From Paraphaeosphaeria minitans (Eukaryota > Ascomycota > Dothideomycetes > Pleosporales > Didymosphaeriaceae), in contig WJXW01000006.1 of assembly GCA_015832175.1 (NCBI GenBank), positions 1,984,001 to 2,048,000 of the forward strand: 64,000 bases of DNA, read 5' to 3'. The position numbers and the translations under genes were made by a program. Every line of letters begins with the position of its first letter. Within the stretch, counting starts at the first letter, position 1. The notes beneath the pieces were generated by a model. The model was given only the letters and a program-made list of their open reading frames with translations. It searched no databases and was not told the DNA's origin. Shown here piece by piece: positions 13,290-24,024 of this stretch.

Positions 13290-13580
13290 TGGGAAGGATG
13301 TATACTGTGGAATGTAATCAACATATTTGGAACATAGTAAAAGTGTGGACTCCGGGAGAGGACTGCACTCTGGAAAGCTGTTGCGTACAGGTGCAGGTGC
13401 AAAAGAGAACTCTATCACACGTACGCGATAGATAATCTATACACCCTGGCTGGACCTTGATCCACAAAAGCACAATGCCGATCCATGGTGATTATGCGTA
13501 TCGCCGGCGTAGGTGTAGCAACACGTCGTGGTAGACACGTGCTTCTTGATGCTCGTGGACGTGATACGGAGATGCTGGCG

Positions 13581-13735
13581 TTGATACATCCAACCGATCA
13601 CTGCGCGGCATATCTCCCTGAACGTAACGCGGAGACTGGCATTGATACACCCAAACCAATCACTGAGCGGCATATCTCCCTGAACCTAACGCGGAGACAC
13701 TATCATTGACACACCCAACCGATCACGTACCTATT
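13581..13735. repeat. Tandem repeat, 61-64 bp unit, about 2.5 copies
   Basis: Copies begin with TTGAYACAYCCAA at 13581, 13642 and 13706 and share GCGGCATATCTCCCTGAA and TAACGCGGAGAC. The second copy has a few substitutions and the third is shortened and diverged (CTGAGCGAAATGTCCCC). Confidence 0.85.
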
Positions 13736-14312
13736 CTACTGAGCGAAATGTCCCCACCCATCCTTCCAACTATCCATAGAAGCACCACGGCAAGCCACCG
13801 CCAGATACGGTATCCGGCAAGATTCGCCGCTGTCTCTCCTGGGATGTGAGCTACGCGGGCAAACGGACGAAAAAGATCTTTGCCAAGCGGAGGCGTGGGG
13901 TCCTGACTCGATGACGACGTCTGATGGGTGTAGGTATCGTCTCTGGCGACAGCACGCTTCTCGTTCCCGGCGACGGGGCCACGAGACCGACACGGATCAC
14001 AGCAAATCACCACGATAGGTAGGTAGTCTACACAGTAGGTATGAATACATTGTGCGAAAGACGTGCCGCATTGCGCCTGGTGCTGACCACCGACATGACT
14101 CTCCGCCATGTAGACTAGGTAGATATCTACCTTCGCAGCGAGCTTACACGGCAAAGGAGCCGGAGATTCTTGTTCCGCTGACATCAGGGGATGTTGCATC
14201 CTGGTTCGCTAGGGACCTACCTACCTACCTCCACCGGCTTCAGGCACGCGCGGCAAAGTCGTCCGGTGAGCACGTCGAGAGAGCGCCGCGCGGTCGAAAC
14301 AATCAGGCCATG

Positions 14313-14326
14313 GTAGACTAGTCTAC
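14313..14326. repeat. Perfect 14-bp palindrome
   Basis: GTAGACTAGTCTAC is identical on both strands. It belongs to the same word family (TAGGTAGG, GTCTAC, TACCTACC) seen at 14017-14032, 14112-14132 and 14217-14228. A dimeric protein site or repeat-end remnant is possible; nothing in the sequence decides. Confidence 0.5.
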
Positions 14327-14637
14327 AGAGTCGACTGCAGTGTAGCCCGTACGTACCCGTGAGCACCTGGTCTCACGGTCCGACGCGGCAGTTGATGGAT
14401 CACTCGATACCTACAACTCTCAACTCCCTCGACGCAACTGCCAGATGGTTCTGCCGCACCGTTGCATGATCGCCTCCGCGTGCGTCGGCATGCGCGCGAA
14501 CACGTCGATCGCGACGCCCACGGTGTCTGGATGGAGATTGGCAGGGGGACGAGGTGCAGTTTTGGACGAGAGACTGGGCGTGGGATGAATGCATCGTCCG
14601 TTGTGCTAAGCGCGGCTTGCGCGACCAATTGCCTGCG

Positions 14638-14935
14638 GCTGTGTCTGTGCCTGTGTCTGTGCCTGTGCCTGTGTCTGTGCCTGTGTCTGTGCCTGTGTCT
14701 ATGCCGGTGCCTGTACCTTTGTCTGTATCTGTGCTCTGTATCTGTGCCTGTGTCTATGCCAGTGCCTGTACCTTTGTCTGTATCTGTGCCTGTGCCTGAG
14801 CCTGTACCTTTGTCTGTACCTGTGTCTGTATCAGTGCCGGTGCCTGCGCCTGTGCCGCAATCGCCTGTACCTTTGTCTGTGCCCGTGTCTGTGTCTGTGT
14901 CTGTGCCGGTGCCTGCGCCTGTGCCGCAATCGCCT
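14638..14935. repeat. Degenerate CTGTGY hexanucleotide satellite
   Basis: About 300 bp of interrupted CTGTGC/CTGTGT units with a higher-order pattern: blocks ending in GCCTGTACCTTTGTCTGT recur at about 14708, 14764, 14800 and 14866, and a longer block GTGCCGGTGCCTGCGCCTGT occurs twice (near 14835 and 14908). Because the unit is six bases, all six frames stay open and read as Leu-Cys, Thr-Gly-Thr-Asp or similar dipeptides; the long frames here are repeat artefacts, not evidence of a gene. Confidence 0.9.
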
Positions 14936-15492
14936 GGAGAACCCCAGAAATAGGCTTTGCGTTGGAATTGCGAGGGAGCCGCTAGTCGCAGATAGGCAAG
15001 GCGGATGGTGGTGTTAGATAAGCAGTGGCTCGTATGGGGAGCTCTGACCATTCAATAGACTAGATACCTACCGTAGTTCTATCTCGTTAAAAGGTGTGCC
15101 TCGGGGACCCGGCGCCTTTGTTGAATTTGATCGATGATTCTCATCACTGCTAGTAGATGGTCTACTGGTGCAGTGTGGATATGTGGACGGAGAGGATATT
15201 CGCTGTGTAATTAATTGCGCTCGTCGGTGCTGGGATACTTCACTGTGTACGACAACTGCCAGCAGCTTTTCGTGGGAAGCGCAATTCCCGCTCGGCAAAT
15301 CCAAAAAAAAGGGTGAAACCGGAGTGTGGTCCCTGGAAGGGCTACGGCGGCCTGGAGATGCGCTATAATAAACCCGCGATGCCGCCAAAGTGTGCGCGAC
15401 CGGTGGGTGATCTACAGGAGACTGCAAGCATGTTCGAACCCTGAGCGCCTCAGTTACACACAAGGCGTCGCCACTGTCGATGGGCAATGATC

Positions 15493-15518
15493 TGTGTGTG
15501 TGTGTGTGTGTGTGTGTG
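15493..15518. repeat. (TG)13 microsatellite
   Basis: Uninterrupted TG dinucleotide run in the gene-free stretch. Confidence 0.95.
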
Positions 15519-16524
15519 GTGGCGAGTCTTCAGGTCCGAAAGGGATGGTTCGGCTCCCAGAACCGTACACGTGCTGTGATGCAAGATGTGATGTGTGGAA
15601 GATGCTCCGTCTCGGATTCGGCCATTGAGACTAGCTGTCCACCTTGCAAGGCATCAGCGTGTGAGCGTTCGCTTGTGCAGCAAGCAATGCTGGTTAGAAA
15701 CTTGAAATCGGTCCTGTGTCTATCGCCGTACCTCGCATAGGTACCCTCTCAAACTCAATGTGCCCGAGGCTGCCAGATGAAGAAAAACATCGGGGCCTCG
15801 CAACTGAATCCCAAATAAACCTTAGCTTTCCCGAGCTAAGCGTGCCGCAGCGTAGGTAACATTTGCTATGACGTCCCTTTCTCTTGAACCCTGATGATCT
15901 GGTGTGCTTTCCACGGCGACGAAGCCGCCTTTGGAAATTTCAGCGCCATCTAGTGGACTGATCACCAAGCGGTGAGCAGCCTGCAGCCTTGCTGCCCGAT
16001 GAAAGAGTCATACCTTGGTAAGAATTGAGCCTTGTGGGTCAAGGTGAAGCTGCCATGAAGATCTGCCGACAGGGAGGAAGCCACACAGGATGCGCTGTGC
16101 GTGCAAGCATTGCCATGTGCATGTGATCCAAGATGCTCGCTTGGTCTTGCATCGAAAAACGTGCTGCAGGTTGTCCACACGCTTACCGTGCAGGACCTTT
16201 GCAGCAGACCACGTTTCTCTCGTGTTGGGCCGTCAGACGCCCATGCCGAGGAATCGAATAGGTGTATATTGCAGGGGTACCGTATGGGAAGGGGTTAGGG
16301 CCATAGGTATGCTTGTTTGCGCAAGAAGCACAGGATGATGCGGAGCAAAAAAGCAAGTACATGGCAGCCCCACGACCGAACGCATACCAAATGAGGACAA
16401 TGTTAGCGTGGCCATGCCATTCAAGCTTGGAGGAGGTGATGAAGTCTCGGTTACCGGTAGCCGACGTGCAGATGGTGTGCCTCTCGATCAAACGCACCGA
16501 AAGCCGCGCACACTGAAGACCAGC

Positions 16525-16583
16525 CACCACGGGAAGCCATACGGTGTGAAGGTCAGGCACCACGGGAAGGCACTACGGTGTGC
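16525..16583. repeat. 33-bp direct repeat, two copies
   Basis: CACCACGGGAAGCCATACGG at 16525 recurs with a one-base insertion at 16558, each followed by TGTG. No coding context. Confidence 0.7.
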
Positions 16584-16769
16584 TCTCCAATCAGCACGCT
16601 GGGAAGCAGTGCCTGGCAGCTTTGTGTGAACTTGGGTCTGAGTTTCGGTAGCTGGCTGACTGCAGGGCAGTAAGCTTACATTTTGGGTCGCCGGGAACGG
16701 TGACACCAACGCAACGTCGGACCTTGCGCTTCGTGCAGCAGATCGGTGAACAGTTGCTCGGGTTCCTGG

Positions 16770-16853
16770 CGCCGATGATGGCCGTGCAAACTTGGTGAGA
16801 AAGCCCGGCGCAGATGATGGTCGTGCAAAGTTGGCGGAGAAAGCCCGGCGCAG
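16770..16853. repeat. 39-40 bp tandem repeat, two copies
   Basis: Two adjacent copies of a unit containing GATGATGGYCGTGCAAA, TTGG and GAGAAAGCCCGGCGC, differing at about five positions, with the start of a third copy (GCAG). Confidence 0.8.
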
Positions 16854-19800
16854 CCTGAAGGCGGAGCTGCGTGCGAGCCCCCCACCACATCTTGGAAACT
16901 GTGCGCTTGTTGAGGACTTGCTGGGCACTCTGGGTTACCTGTCTTGATGCTAGAGAGATGGTCTATCTCATGCGATGCCGGTATGCTTGGGTGGAACTTC
17001 GAGAGGTATTGCGAACGTGCTGGCCTGCCACCCTCCTCAGCCTGGCCTGGCGTGGTGCAAGGCAAACCAAAAGACCACCCCCGCGGCCGAGCGGAACGTA
17101 GGCGGCGTCTGGTACCTAGCTGAGAGGTGTCAGCTGGGCGAGCGGCAGTGACTGCTATGCGTTTTCTTTGAACGTGCCGTGCGGCATGCCACCAGCCATG
17201 CGGGACGATTGTGGGGTTCAATGGGGGGACCTCTCAGACGCTCAACCCTGTGGGTAGAGCGGAGGCACGCGCGCGTATTCATGCACGACGCCTGTACGAG
17301 CGGTCTGCTAGCGGTATAGGGCTTCTTGAAGATCCAACACGTCACAACTGCATGCCACGTTAAGCGCCAGATGAAAAGCCGTCCCCAGAAGGCGCGGTCA
17401 TGGGGAGGTGAAGCGGGACCTGGGTAGCCGTACATGTGCAAGGGTGCGGTAAGGTGGGCAAGGGAGAGGAGGGAGGGGCCCGCAGCGCATTGTTAGGACC
17501 CGTGGCTGATTACTTGAGAAAGAAATGCGTAGGACGTAGTCGTGATCATCAAAGATCAAGGTAATTAGAGCTAGCTGATGCATGGGGTATTCCGTAAATC
17601 CTAGGCATGAAAAGCCTTCAAGCAGCAACTCCCGAGTGATGTTTCCCAAGTCTATGCTAAAAGTACATCCATGCCCAATATCGCGCCAGCTAATGCATAT
17701 AAACAACAAAAGGAAATCCGCTCGTGATTACAATGACGTGCCGAGCAACAACAGCTAGTAGGAAGTGCTGACTGTCCACCCGAACCAGCGAGTGTTTGAG
17801 ACGAAGAAAAGACCCAGCGATGAGTCAGGGAGGCGTTGCCAGGGGCAGGCCGCCAGGTACGCTTTGCGCTACACGTCAGCCAAAACCGAGTCGAACCGGG
17901 CTGGTGTATCGAAGGAGCGCAGTGGCCAAGGCAGCAGCGGCAGACGGCGTTTGGCATCCGAGCGCTGGCCATGGGGCGCGCTATCCATTGAGTTTAGCGG
18001 CGTGTGGCTGGGAACCGCCGTGAGAGATGTCTCCAATCTGGTAGGGCTGCGCGCATGTGCTGCATGCGAGTGACAGGCCAGGCCGGCCGTGCCATGGTGG
18101 GAGTTGATATAGAAGTGTGAGATTAGGGCGAGTCGGTGCTGAGATATTCTTGGTAGGTCGTCATGTCGAATAAATGCGTAAGGGTCGGAAGCGAGATGGC
18201 GTGAAGACGGAGTAGTACGCTTCTATTTCGAGGGAACCGGTGGCAGAGGACGAGTCGGTGGGGGTCCCGGGCACGGGGGGAGGTTTTGTGTCGACATCTC
18301 CAGATCGTTGCAGAGGATGGCCATTGAAGCGGTTGTGGGTTGGGTGGTTCTTGATGGTTGATGGTTGGAAGGCTGAGCGTTGGAAACTTGGATGCGTTGG
18401 AAGTCGCACTAGTGTTCACTTCGTAGAAGACTTATATAGTCAAGCGTGTCTGGATGTCTGGTGAAACAAAACTCTTGAACGCGACGGGGGGCAGCTGTAT
18501 TTATGTTTGTGCACCGAGATTGCCAATCCCCAATATGTCGGTCAATTTACATGACGACCGTAATAACGCCTACCCAGGCATGGTCCGAGCGGCGAGCGGC
18601 GAGCTGATGAGGCGCTGGGCTGTTCGAAAAAAAAAGGAGAGTTGAGCTTGGACGACGCGGTCAAAGTGGGTCTGCCCTTGTCTAGCCTTGACGCATGAGC
18701 TTGGCCCAACAGCGTGCATCCCGGTCATATTGCAGCGCGCATTGCCAGAAACACGGAGGCTCGTCCTTCTGCTTGCCGTTTCATCACGCCCTCGTGACTG
18801 CGTGAAGATCCTGTTGATCCAATCCCACTGATGCCTTCACTAGCCGTCAGCTGCTACCAATCGCACAGCATTACAGGACGTGGGCAGAACGGCAGACACC
18901 ATAGACCAAGGCTGTGTGTGTGCCTGATTCTGACATCACTACTCGCTGGAGCCACACTCCCCTGTCGATAGATGGTTGTTTTACTGCACCGGACTTGTCC
19001 TGTTAGCTGGCGTTCGTGGGTAGCAATGCTGGCATTAGCGCGAACGGTCGCTGAAGTGATTCAAATTTAGCGCCCTCCTTTTCAGGCGAAAAGTCACCGA
19101 CGAGATGGTGAAGCAAGGCGGGCCCAAACGTCCCCTCAGCGCCCGTAGTGCAAGTCGCTTGCGTCGAAATCGGAAACGCCAGGGGTCTGTTCGCCAGTCC
19201 TCGTGTCAGGTGTCGGCCGCAACGACCACTGGCCACTTTCAGACAGGAGATGAATTTCACCGTCTTTTGCGGCGGTCTGATCTGGCTTGTCGTGGGCGGC
19301 TCCACTCACGAGAGATTTGTGGGATATCCTGGCGCAAAGAGCGGCCTTCTCCCGTCCTTCTACCGGCCTTCCAAAGTTCCACCACAGCCCAACGCGCACA
19401 TTCTTCCCCTGGAATTTGGCACCGACCACCACGTTCTGCGGGCAGCCGTTGGCGGTGAGTTGGGTGTATGCTGGCAGTCACCCAAATTACCAAGTCTGGA
19501 GGTTGCACCCTGCACCGGCTGAGGTAACGCAGAGCAGGAGTATACCTACCCTATCGGCATGGATATTTTTGTACGCAGGCCCTGTTGTGCGACTCGTATC
19601 CTGTGCCCTGCTTGCACGCGCTGACCCTGTTTGCTTGCTTCCGCCAACAGCAACCGGCTGACTGTTTTTGTTTCTTGCACATCTGCTGGACTCTCCCATT
19701 TGGTGTGCAGCAGCGCCGGCCATCCCGACTGCAAAGTAATCAACGGTAGTGCTTTGCGGGACGATTGACAGCGGCCACCCGAACCAGACCGCCAACGAGC

Positions 19801-21392
19801 AATTCCGGTGGCAAAGCGACAAGCCCAGCTGAACCCAGGTCGGATGTGTCGCAGCCCACGTGGGTGCACGTTCCAGACAGCGATCCTAGGGACAGCCCAA
19901 ATCTTTTGTCTTGTTGCGCAATTGTCTTTTTCCAAGCCCTGCAGACCGCGCATTGTCGCGAGCCTTGTGTCCCCTGTCTGAGAGTTTGCTGATGCTCAGC
20001 GTGCGAGTCGTAATGAACCAATCAACCGTCGCTGCCAGAGCTTGAGCCCTGTTGCGGTGAAAACCAGAGTGTGTCTCGCCTTAAGGGGGAATTGACCAAC
20101 CAAAGCTTATGTCGCAAACAGCATTACAATTTGCCACTCAGTACATTCTGAATCTGTAACGAGGGTGACAGATGTTGAGGCGTCTCAGACGAGTGGAGCT
20201 TTTGTTTTGTCGGCGTCGCCAGACGTGCGACCGCTCCTAGGCCGGTCTGATGATGGTCAAGGTTTGCTGTCCCAGCGATTCGGAAATGCGGAGGACACCA
20301 AGATGACGTCGAGCGCGCCTCCTATTTGCTTTCTTGGTGATATTGGGGGTCGGGTCGTACCTGATCGTGACCTAGCCCCACTGCGTTCGTCCCCGGTTTT
20401 CAGAGACAACATTGTGTTGCGCAACACGAAACCGTATGCAGATTGGTCCGTTGCTCGAGCCCTATGAAGCTGCATTTCGCTCCGGTGAACTTCGGTTTCC
20501 GGGAGCGAAGGCTTTTCTCTCGAGCTCGTCATCCCGCTCCCTTGGTATCCCGATTCTTCAAACGCGCTCGCAAATGATTGACGATTAGCCTGCGCAAGCA
20601 CGCCGGTGTTTCGCAGAACCATGGATGTAGCCAACGCGATGCATTCGATGTCAGCTCACCTTCTGTTCATGACCTCAGACTGACAAGGCTATTCAGGTAC
20701 CCGCCACGTATGCAGGTACGACTGGGATTTTCCAGCCTTCTTGTGGCTTCGAAGATCCCGGTCCCCAAGGGTGCGCCAAACCCTCGAGACGAGCGCCACA
20801 AAAGCCCGCGAACACGGCATGGCCGGAGCCAGCAATCTCTATTTCGCCGTTCAGTGAATTTGGCATCAAGTCAGGGTCCGCATCCGGCGGCGTACTCTCC
20901 TGGAGTGCAGCTGAGAGTCGCGGTTCAACCGGGGGAGTGTGGTCACACAAGCAACACTGAAAGTCGACTGCAGATTGGTTGCCAGAATGCTCTCGTTTGA
21001 GAGAAACAGGTCCTCATGTCGCCCGTGTTGATTCATCGAACGCGCGGTAAACTTTGGCTTCGAACTGTTTTCGTCTTCCACTACCGTGTAGCTGTTCCGC
21101 GCTTCCCAGGCCTTACATGGCATCCATCGTTATCTCACTGGCGCAGGTTCTATTGTGGCTGGTGCGGATGCTGAGGATGCTGCAAGCAATAAACATGCAC
21201 AGCACCTTCAGAGACCAAGCCCGCGCCGATCCTGCGTTCGGCGTCCACGTGGAACTTCCTGGGGCCGCGTTCAGATGTTGTTATTTTTGCAGGTGTAACT
21301 CGTATCAAGGTTCGCTTCGATATTGACTTTCCTAGTTCGACCAAGTGCACTTATTGGCAGGCTTTCCAATGAAACCTTGCACGCAGTGTGGC

Positions 21393-22136
21393 TTAGCCAA
21401 TATCTTCATCGTCGTCAACTTGCTCAGCCTGCGCTTGCGTTGACACCCAATTCTCCAGCATTTGCTGGCTTGATGCAGGCACACTACTGTTGCCTGCCTG
21501 ATGGCGCACCCCCCTTCGCTTGACGACCAAGCACAAGATGCGTCCGTATATGGAGAATCCATCATATGATATATTCAGGCCAAGCTTCTTTTTCCGATCT
21601 TGTTCATCGACTGTATATGTGGTCTGATCTTCACTTCCGTCCGCTTCCGGCACGTTCGCCAGGTTGATGGGTTCGTCATCTTCCTCCTCTCTGATAACAA
21701 CGGGCTCTGCTGGACCATCAACGATTACTAGTGGCTGCTCGCTGTTGCCTGCATTAAGCCAATTTGTCAATTTGCCTGGTTTGCTTTGTATGCGAGGTTT
21801 GTCTTTGAACGTCTTTTGTTTTGTCAGGACCGAATGTCGTGACGAATGCTCTGTCAGAAAGATGGACACCTCGAAGTCATCTGTTGCAGGTTTCAGCGTC
21901 ATGTGAGCATGAAACGTGTTTCCATTGTGCCTACCCTCAACAACGACATCTTTCACGCCCTTCTTCTTTGCTTTGCCACGGCCACGGCCACTTTTCCGTT
22001 CATTCTCCTCGCGCAGTTTCGGCAGTACGAGCGGGCGCACAGCTTGTATCACACGCGGGAGAGCGGGATTGTCGCGTCTCAGGAGCCATGTCTCGGCGTC
22101 AGAAGGACGGTCGCTGTCAAGGCAAAGCCGAGTCAG
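21393..22136 (-). CDS. Unrecognised protein gene; 5' end unresolved
   Basis: Minus-strand frame from 22136 to a stop at 21393. A 54-nt intron 21934..21881 (GTAGGC..CAACAG) is likely: removing it joins KDVVVE directly to DDFEVSIFLTE, reading more smoothly than the retained version, although retention keeps the frame. The product (about 230 residues plus a missing start) has an acidic/aromatic N-part with WLLRRDNPALP, a Lys-rich stretch GRGRGKAKKKG, a central FKDKPRIQSKPGKLTNWL, an acidic linker, and a C-terminal YDGFSIYGRILCLVVKRR before an acidic tail. These look like conserved blocks, but I do not recognise the family. No good ATG lies in frame: upstream the frame meets a TAG at 22139..22137, which also fits an acceptor (ATCGTAG). 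A possible upstream exon lies within 22210-22420. Divergent from SAM37. Confidence 0.55.
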   Translation of the reverse strand: MTRLCLDSDRPSDAETWLLRRDNPALPRVIQAVRPLVLPKLREENERKSGRGRGKAKKKGVKDVVVEGRHNGNTFHAHMTLKPATDDFEVSIFLTEHSSRHSVLTKQKTFKDKPRIQSKPGKLTNWLNAGNSEQPLVIVDGPAEPVVIREEEDDEPINLANVPEADGSEDQTTYTVDEQDRKKKLGLNISYDGFSIYGRILCLVVKRRGVRHQAGNSSVPASSQQMLENWVSTQAQAEQVDDDEDIG

Positions 22137-22534
22137 CTACGATATCCGAACAAATGCGAGATTCATCTCAAACATGACAAGCATCACGATGGCGGGTGTG
22201 GAGAGTCGCGTCGCTTACTGCCCAGCAATTAACAACGTTGATTTGCGATTGTGCAACGATATCCTACCAGATATATGCGCACTTCCAAGACGGAATGCTT
22301 TGTGATTCTGAGGTATCTCCTGATCGGAGCCATGTTCCGCGATGCACGTCTGAGACTTGCACTGTGAAGCGCGGGGTTGGAATGACGTGAGTCGCAGTCT
22401 GGGGAAGCGCGGTGTCACATGGTCCCGTATCCAGCGACGCCAAGCAATGATTCTGGCAGGAGCGATTAGCGCGACGATGCATCACCTTGAACATATCTCC
22501 ACACATCAAGTGGTCAGGCTTGAAAACATCAAGC

Positions 22535-23929
22535 ATGGACTTAGAGCTCCATACGTGGGGTCCAGCCTTTGGCCTTCCCTCCATTGATCCTACATGCGTC
22601 GCTGCCATAGCCTACCTCAATCGCACCCTTCCTCGCGACACATGGACGCTCATAGCTGACTATGATCCTTCACTTAGCCCGCAAGGTATGATCATGGCAA
22701 TTTCAGGTTCATATGCAAGATACTAATTGATTAGGGGAATTCCCGCTCCTCGTTGACGCCGACAAGAGAATCACAGGGTTCACCAACATAGTCTCTTACC
22801 TCCGCAAGAACTACTCCCACAACCTCGACGCCGACCAATCTCACCAGCAACAGAAAGATGGAACAGCGTATGATAACCCTAGCTGATTCGATTTCCTGTT
22901 GTATTGACGGGCATTCATAGACTCATCTCCCTACTCGAATCTACCGCCGGCCCGCTGCTCGACATCTACCTCTACGTCTCCTCCGAGAACTACGGCACGA
23001 CCACCTCCACTGCGTATACCGCGATTCTTCCATGGCACGTGAATTATACCATACCTCCAAAACGGCGAGATCTAGCTAGGTCAAGAACCGCCCATCTAGG
23101 CTTGAGCAGCCTGGACTTGGCGCAGGCGAGCGAAGACACGCATGGTCCAGGCAGAGGCACCGCGTCCTCCGACTACGAAGCGGCGAAGAAAGCGGCCGGG
23201 ATACCGTCTGAAGACCGTCCGCCAGCTCTCCAGATGGGGCGAGGGAAGGGAGGTCTCCTCAGTTCTCCATTATACGCCGCGCGGTTCAAGCTCGATGCCC
23301 TGTCGAAGGAAGTATTACAGCCGCTGGCCGATCAGTTGGGAAAGAACCAATATCTCTTCGGGGGCGATGCGCCCTCCAGCCTCGACTGTCTCGCATTCGG
23401 TTACTTGTCTTTGCTGCGGTATGCGCCAGTGCCACAAGCGTGGGTCAGAGAAGCTATACAAACAAAGTACCCAAGACTGGAAGGGTACATCGCGCGTCTA
23501 CGGGAAGGATTGCTACACAATGAAGACATCAAGACTGCTGATGTGTGGTCTGTTGCTACAGGCAAAGCTGTGGCTGGCGACATTGGCTTGCAGTTGCCTT
23601 GGGTTAGCAGAAAATCAAAGGCGTTCATCCCACAATTTCGGGCAGTTGTGCATGATGGAGTCTTGCCTCATGCACTCCAACAAGCCCCTACCGTGCGGCA
23701 TGGTCGCGATGACCTATCACGAACTGCGAGGTCATCGTTACTTAGCCCGTTCGTTATCAACTCGCTTGCCACTGTCACGACTGCGGCTGTCATGGGGCTT
23801 GCTGCTTTTGCAGTACAGCATCGTAGATCACCACGTGATGGCCCAGTCATTTTCCGGGCCCTCCGTCCTTTGCAACCCGTGTTCGAAGGATTTGGTGTTG
23901 AAAACTTCTTGAGTGCGTTGCCCAGATGA
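22535..23929 (+). CDS. SAM37: Sam37/metaxin-like subunit of the mitochondrial SAM complex
   Basis: Three exons, 22535..22685, 22735..22867 and 22921..23929 (introns 49 and 53 nt, both GTATGA donors), encode 430 residues. The N-terminus MDLELHTWGPAFGLPSIDPTC begins the thioredoxin-like metaxin fold; next come GEFPLLVDADKRI and SYLRKNY, then after the second intron the Tom37 C-terminal helical domain with NYTIPPKRRD and LGKNQYLFGGDAPSSLDCLAFGYL shared with metaxins. A hydrophobic segment (VINSLATVTTAAVMGLAAFA) near the end can be the outer-membrane anchor. Known role of the family: release of beta-barrel proteins from the SAM/TOB complex in the mitochondrial outer membrane. The spliced frame is continuous and the length matches fungal Sam37. 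Confidence 0.9.
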
Positions 23930-24024
23930 ATCGTCTCATCGAACGGCTTCCTGTAATATAGAGTTTGTCATCACTGGCGCTATATACCCCATGCTTGTCC
24001 AATGTAACCAGACAGTGTCCTTGC

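Larger units (their letters stand above)
13290..21392. other. Eight-kilobase gene-free stretch
   Basis: I find no open frame with domain similarity, consistent splice signals or coding-like amino-acid composition. Frames of 100-240 codons here are Arg/Ser/Pro-rich readings of noncoding DNA or of simple repeats. The contents I can name are the repeats listed separately (13581-13735, 14638-14935, 15493-15518, 16525-16583, 16770-16853), TAGGTAGG elements and a 14-bp palindrome at 14313. Composition is near the window average, so this is not a simple AT-rich RIP block. Long noncoding RNAs or small orphan genes cannot be excluded. Confidence 0.5.

Noticed and set aside
14323..15051. 242-codon minus frame rich in Gly-Thr-Asp
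   Set aside because: It is the hexanucleotide satellite read as protein; the opposite strand is equally open.
16488..17221. Minus frames of 146 and 181 codons
   Set aside because: Arise from tandem-repeat DNA, overlap in different phases and are Arg/Ser/Pro-rich without conserved motifs.
18123..18419. 98-codon minus frame ending MTTYQEYLSTDSP
   Set aside because: Non-ATG start, low-complexity Pro/Ser/Arg reading, no splice support; too weak to call a gene.
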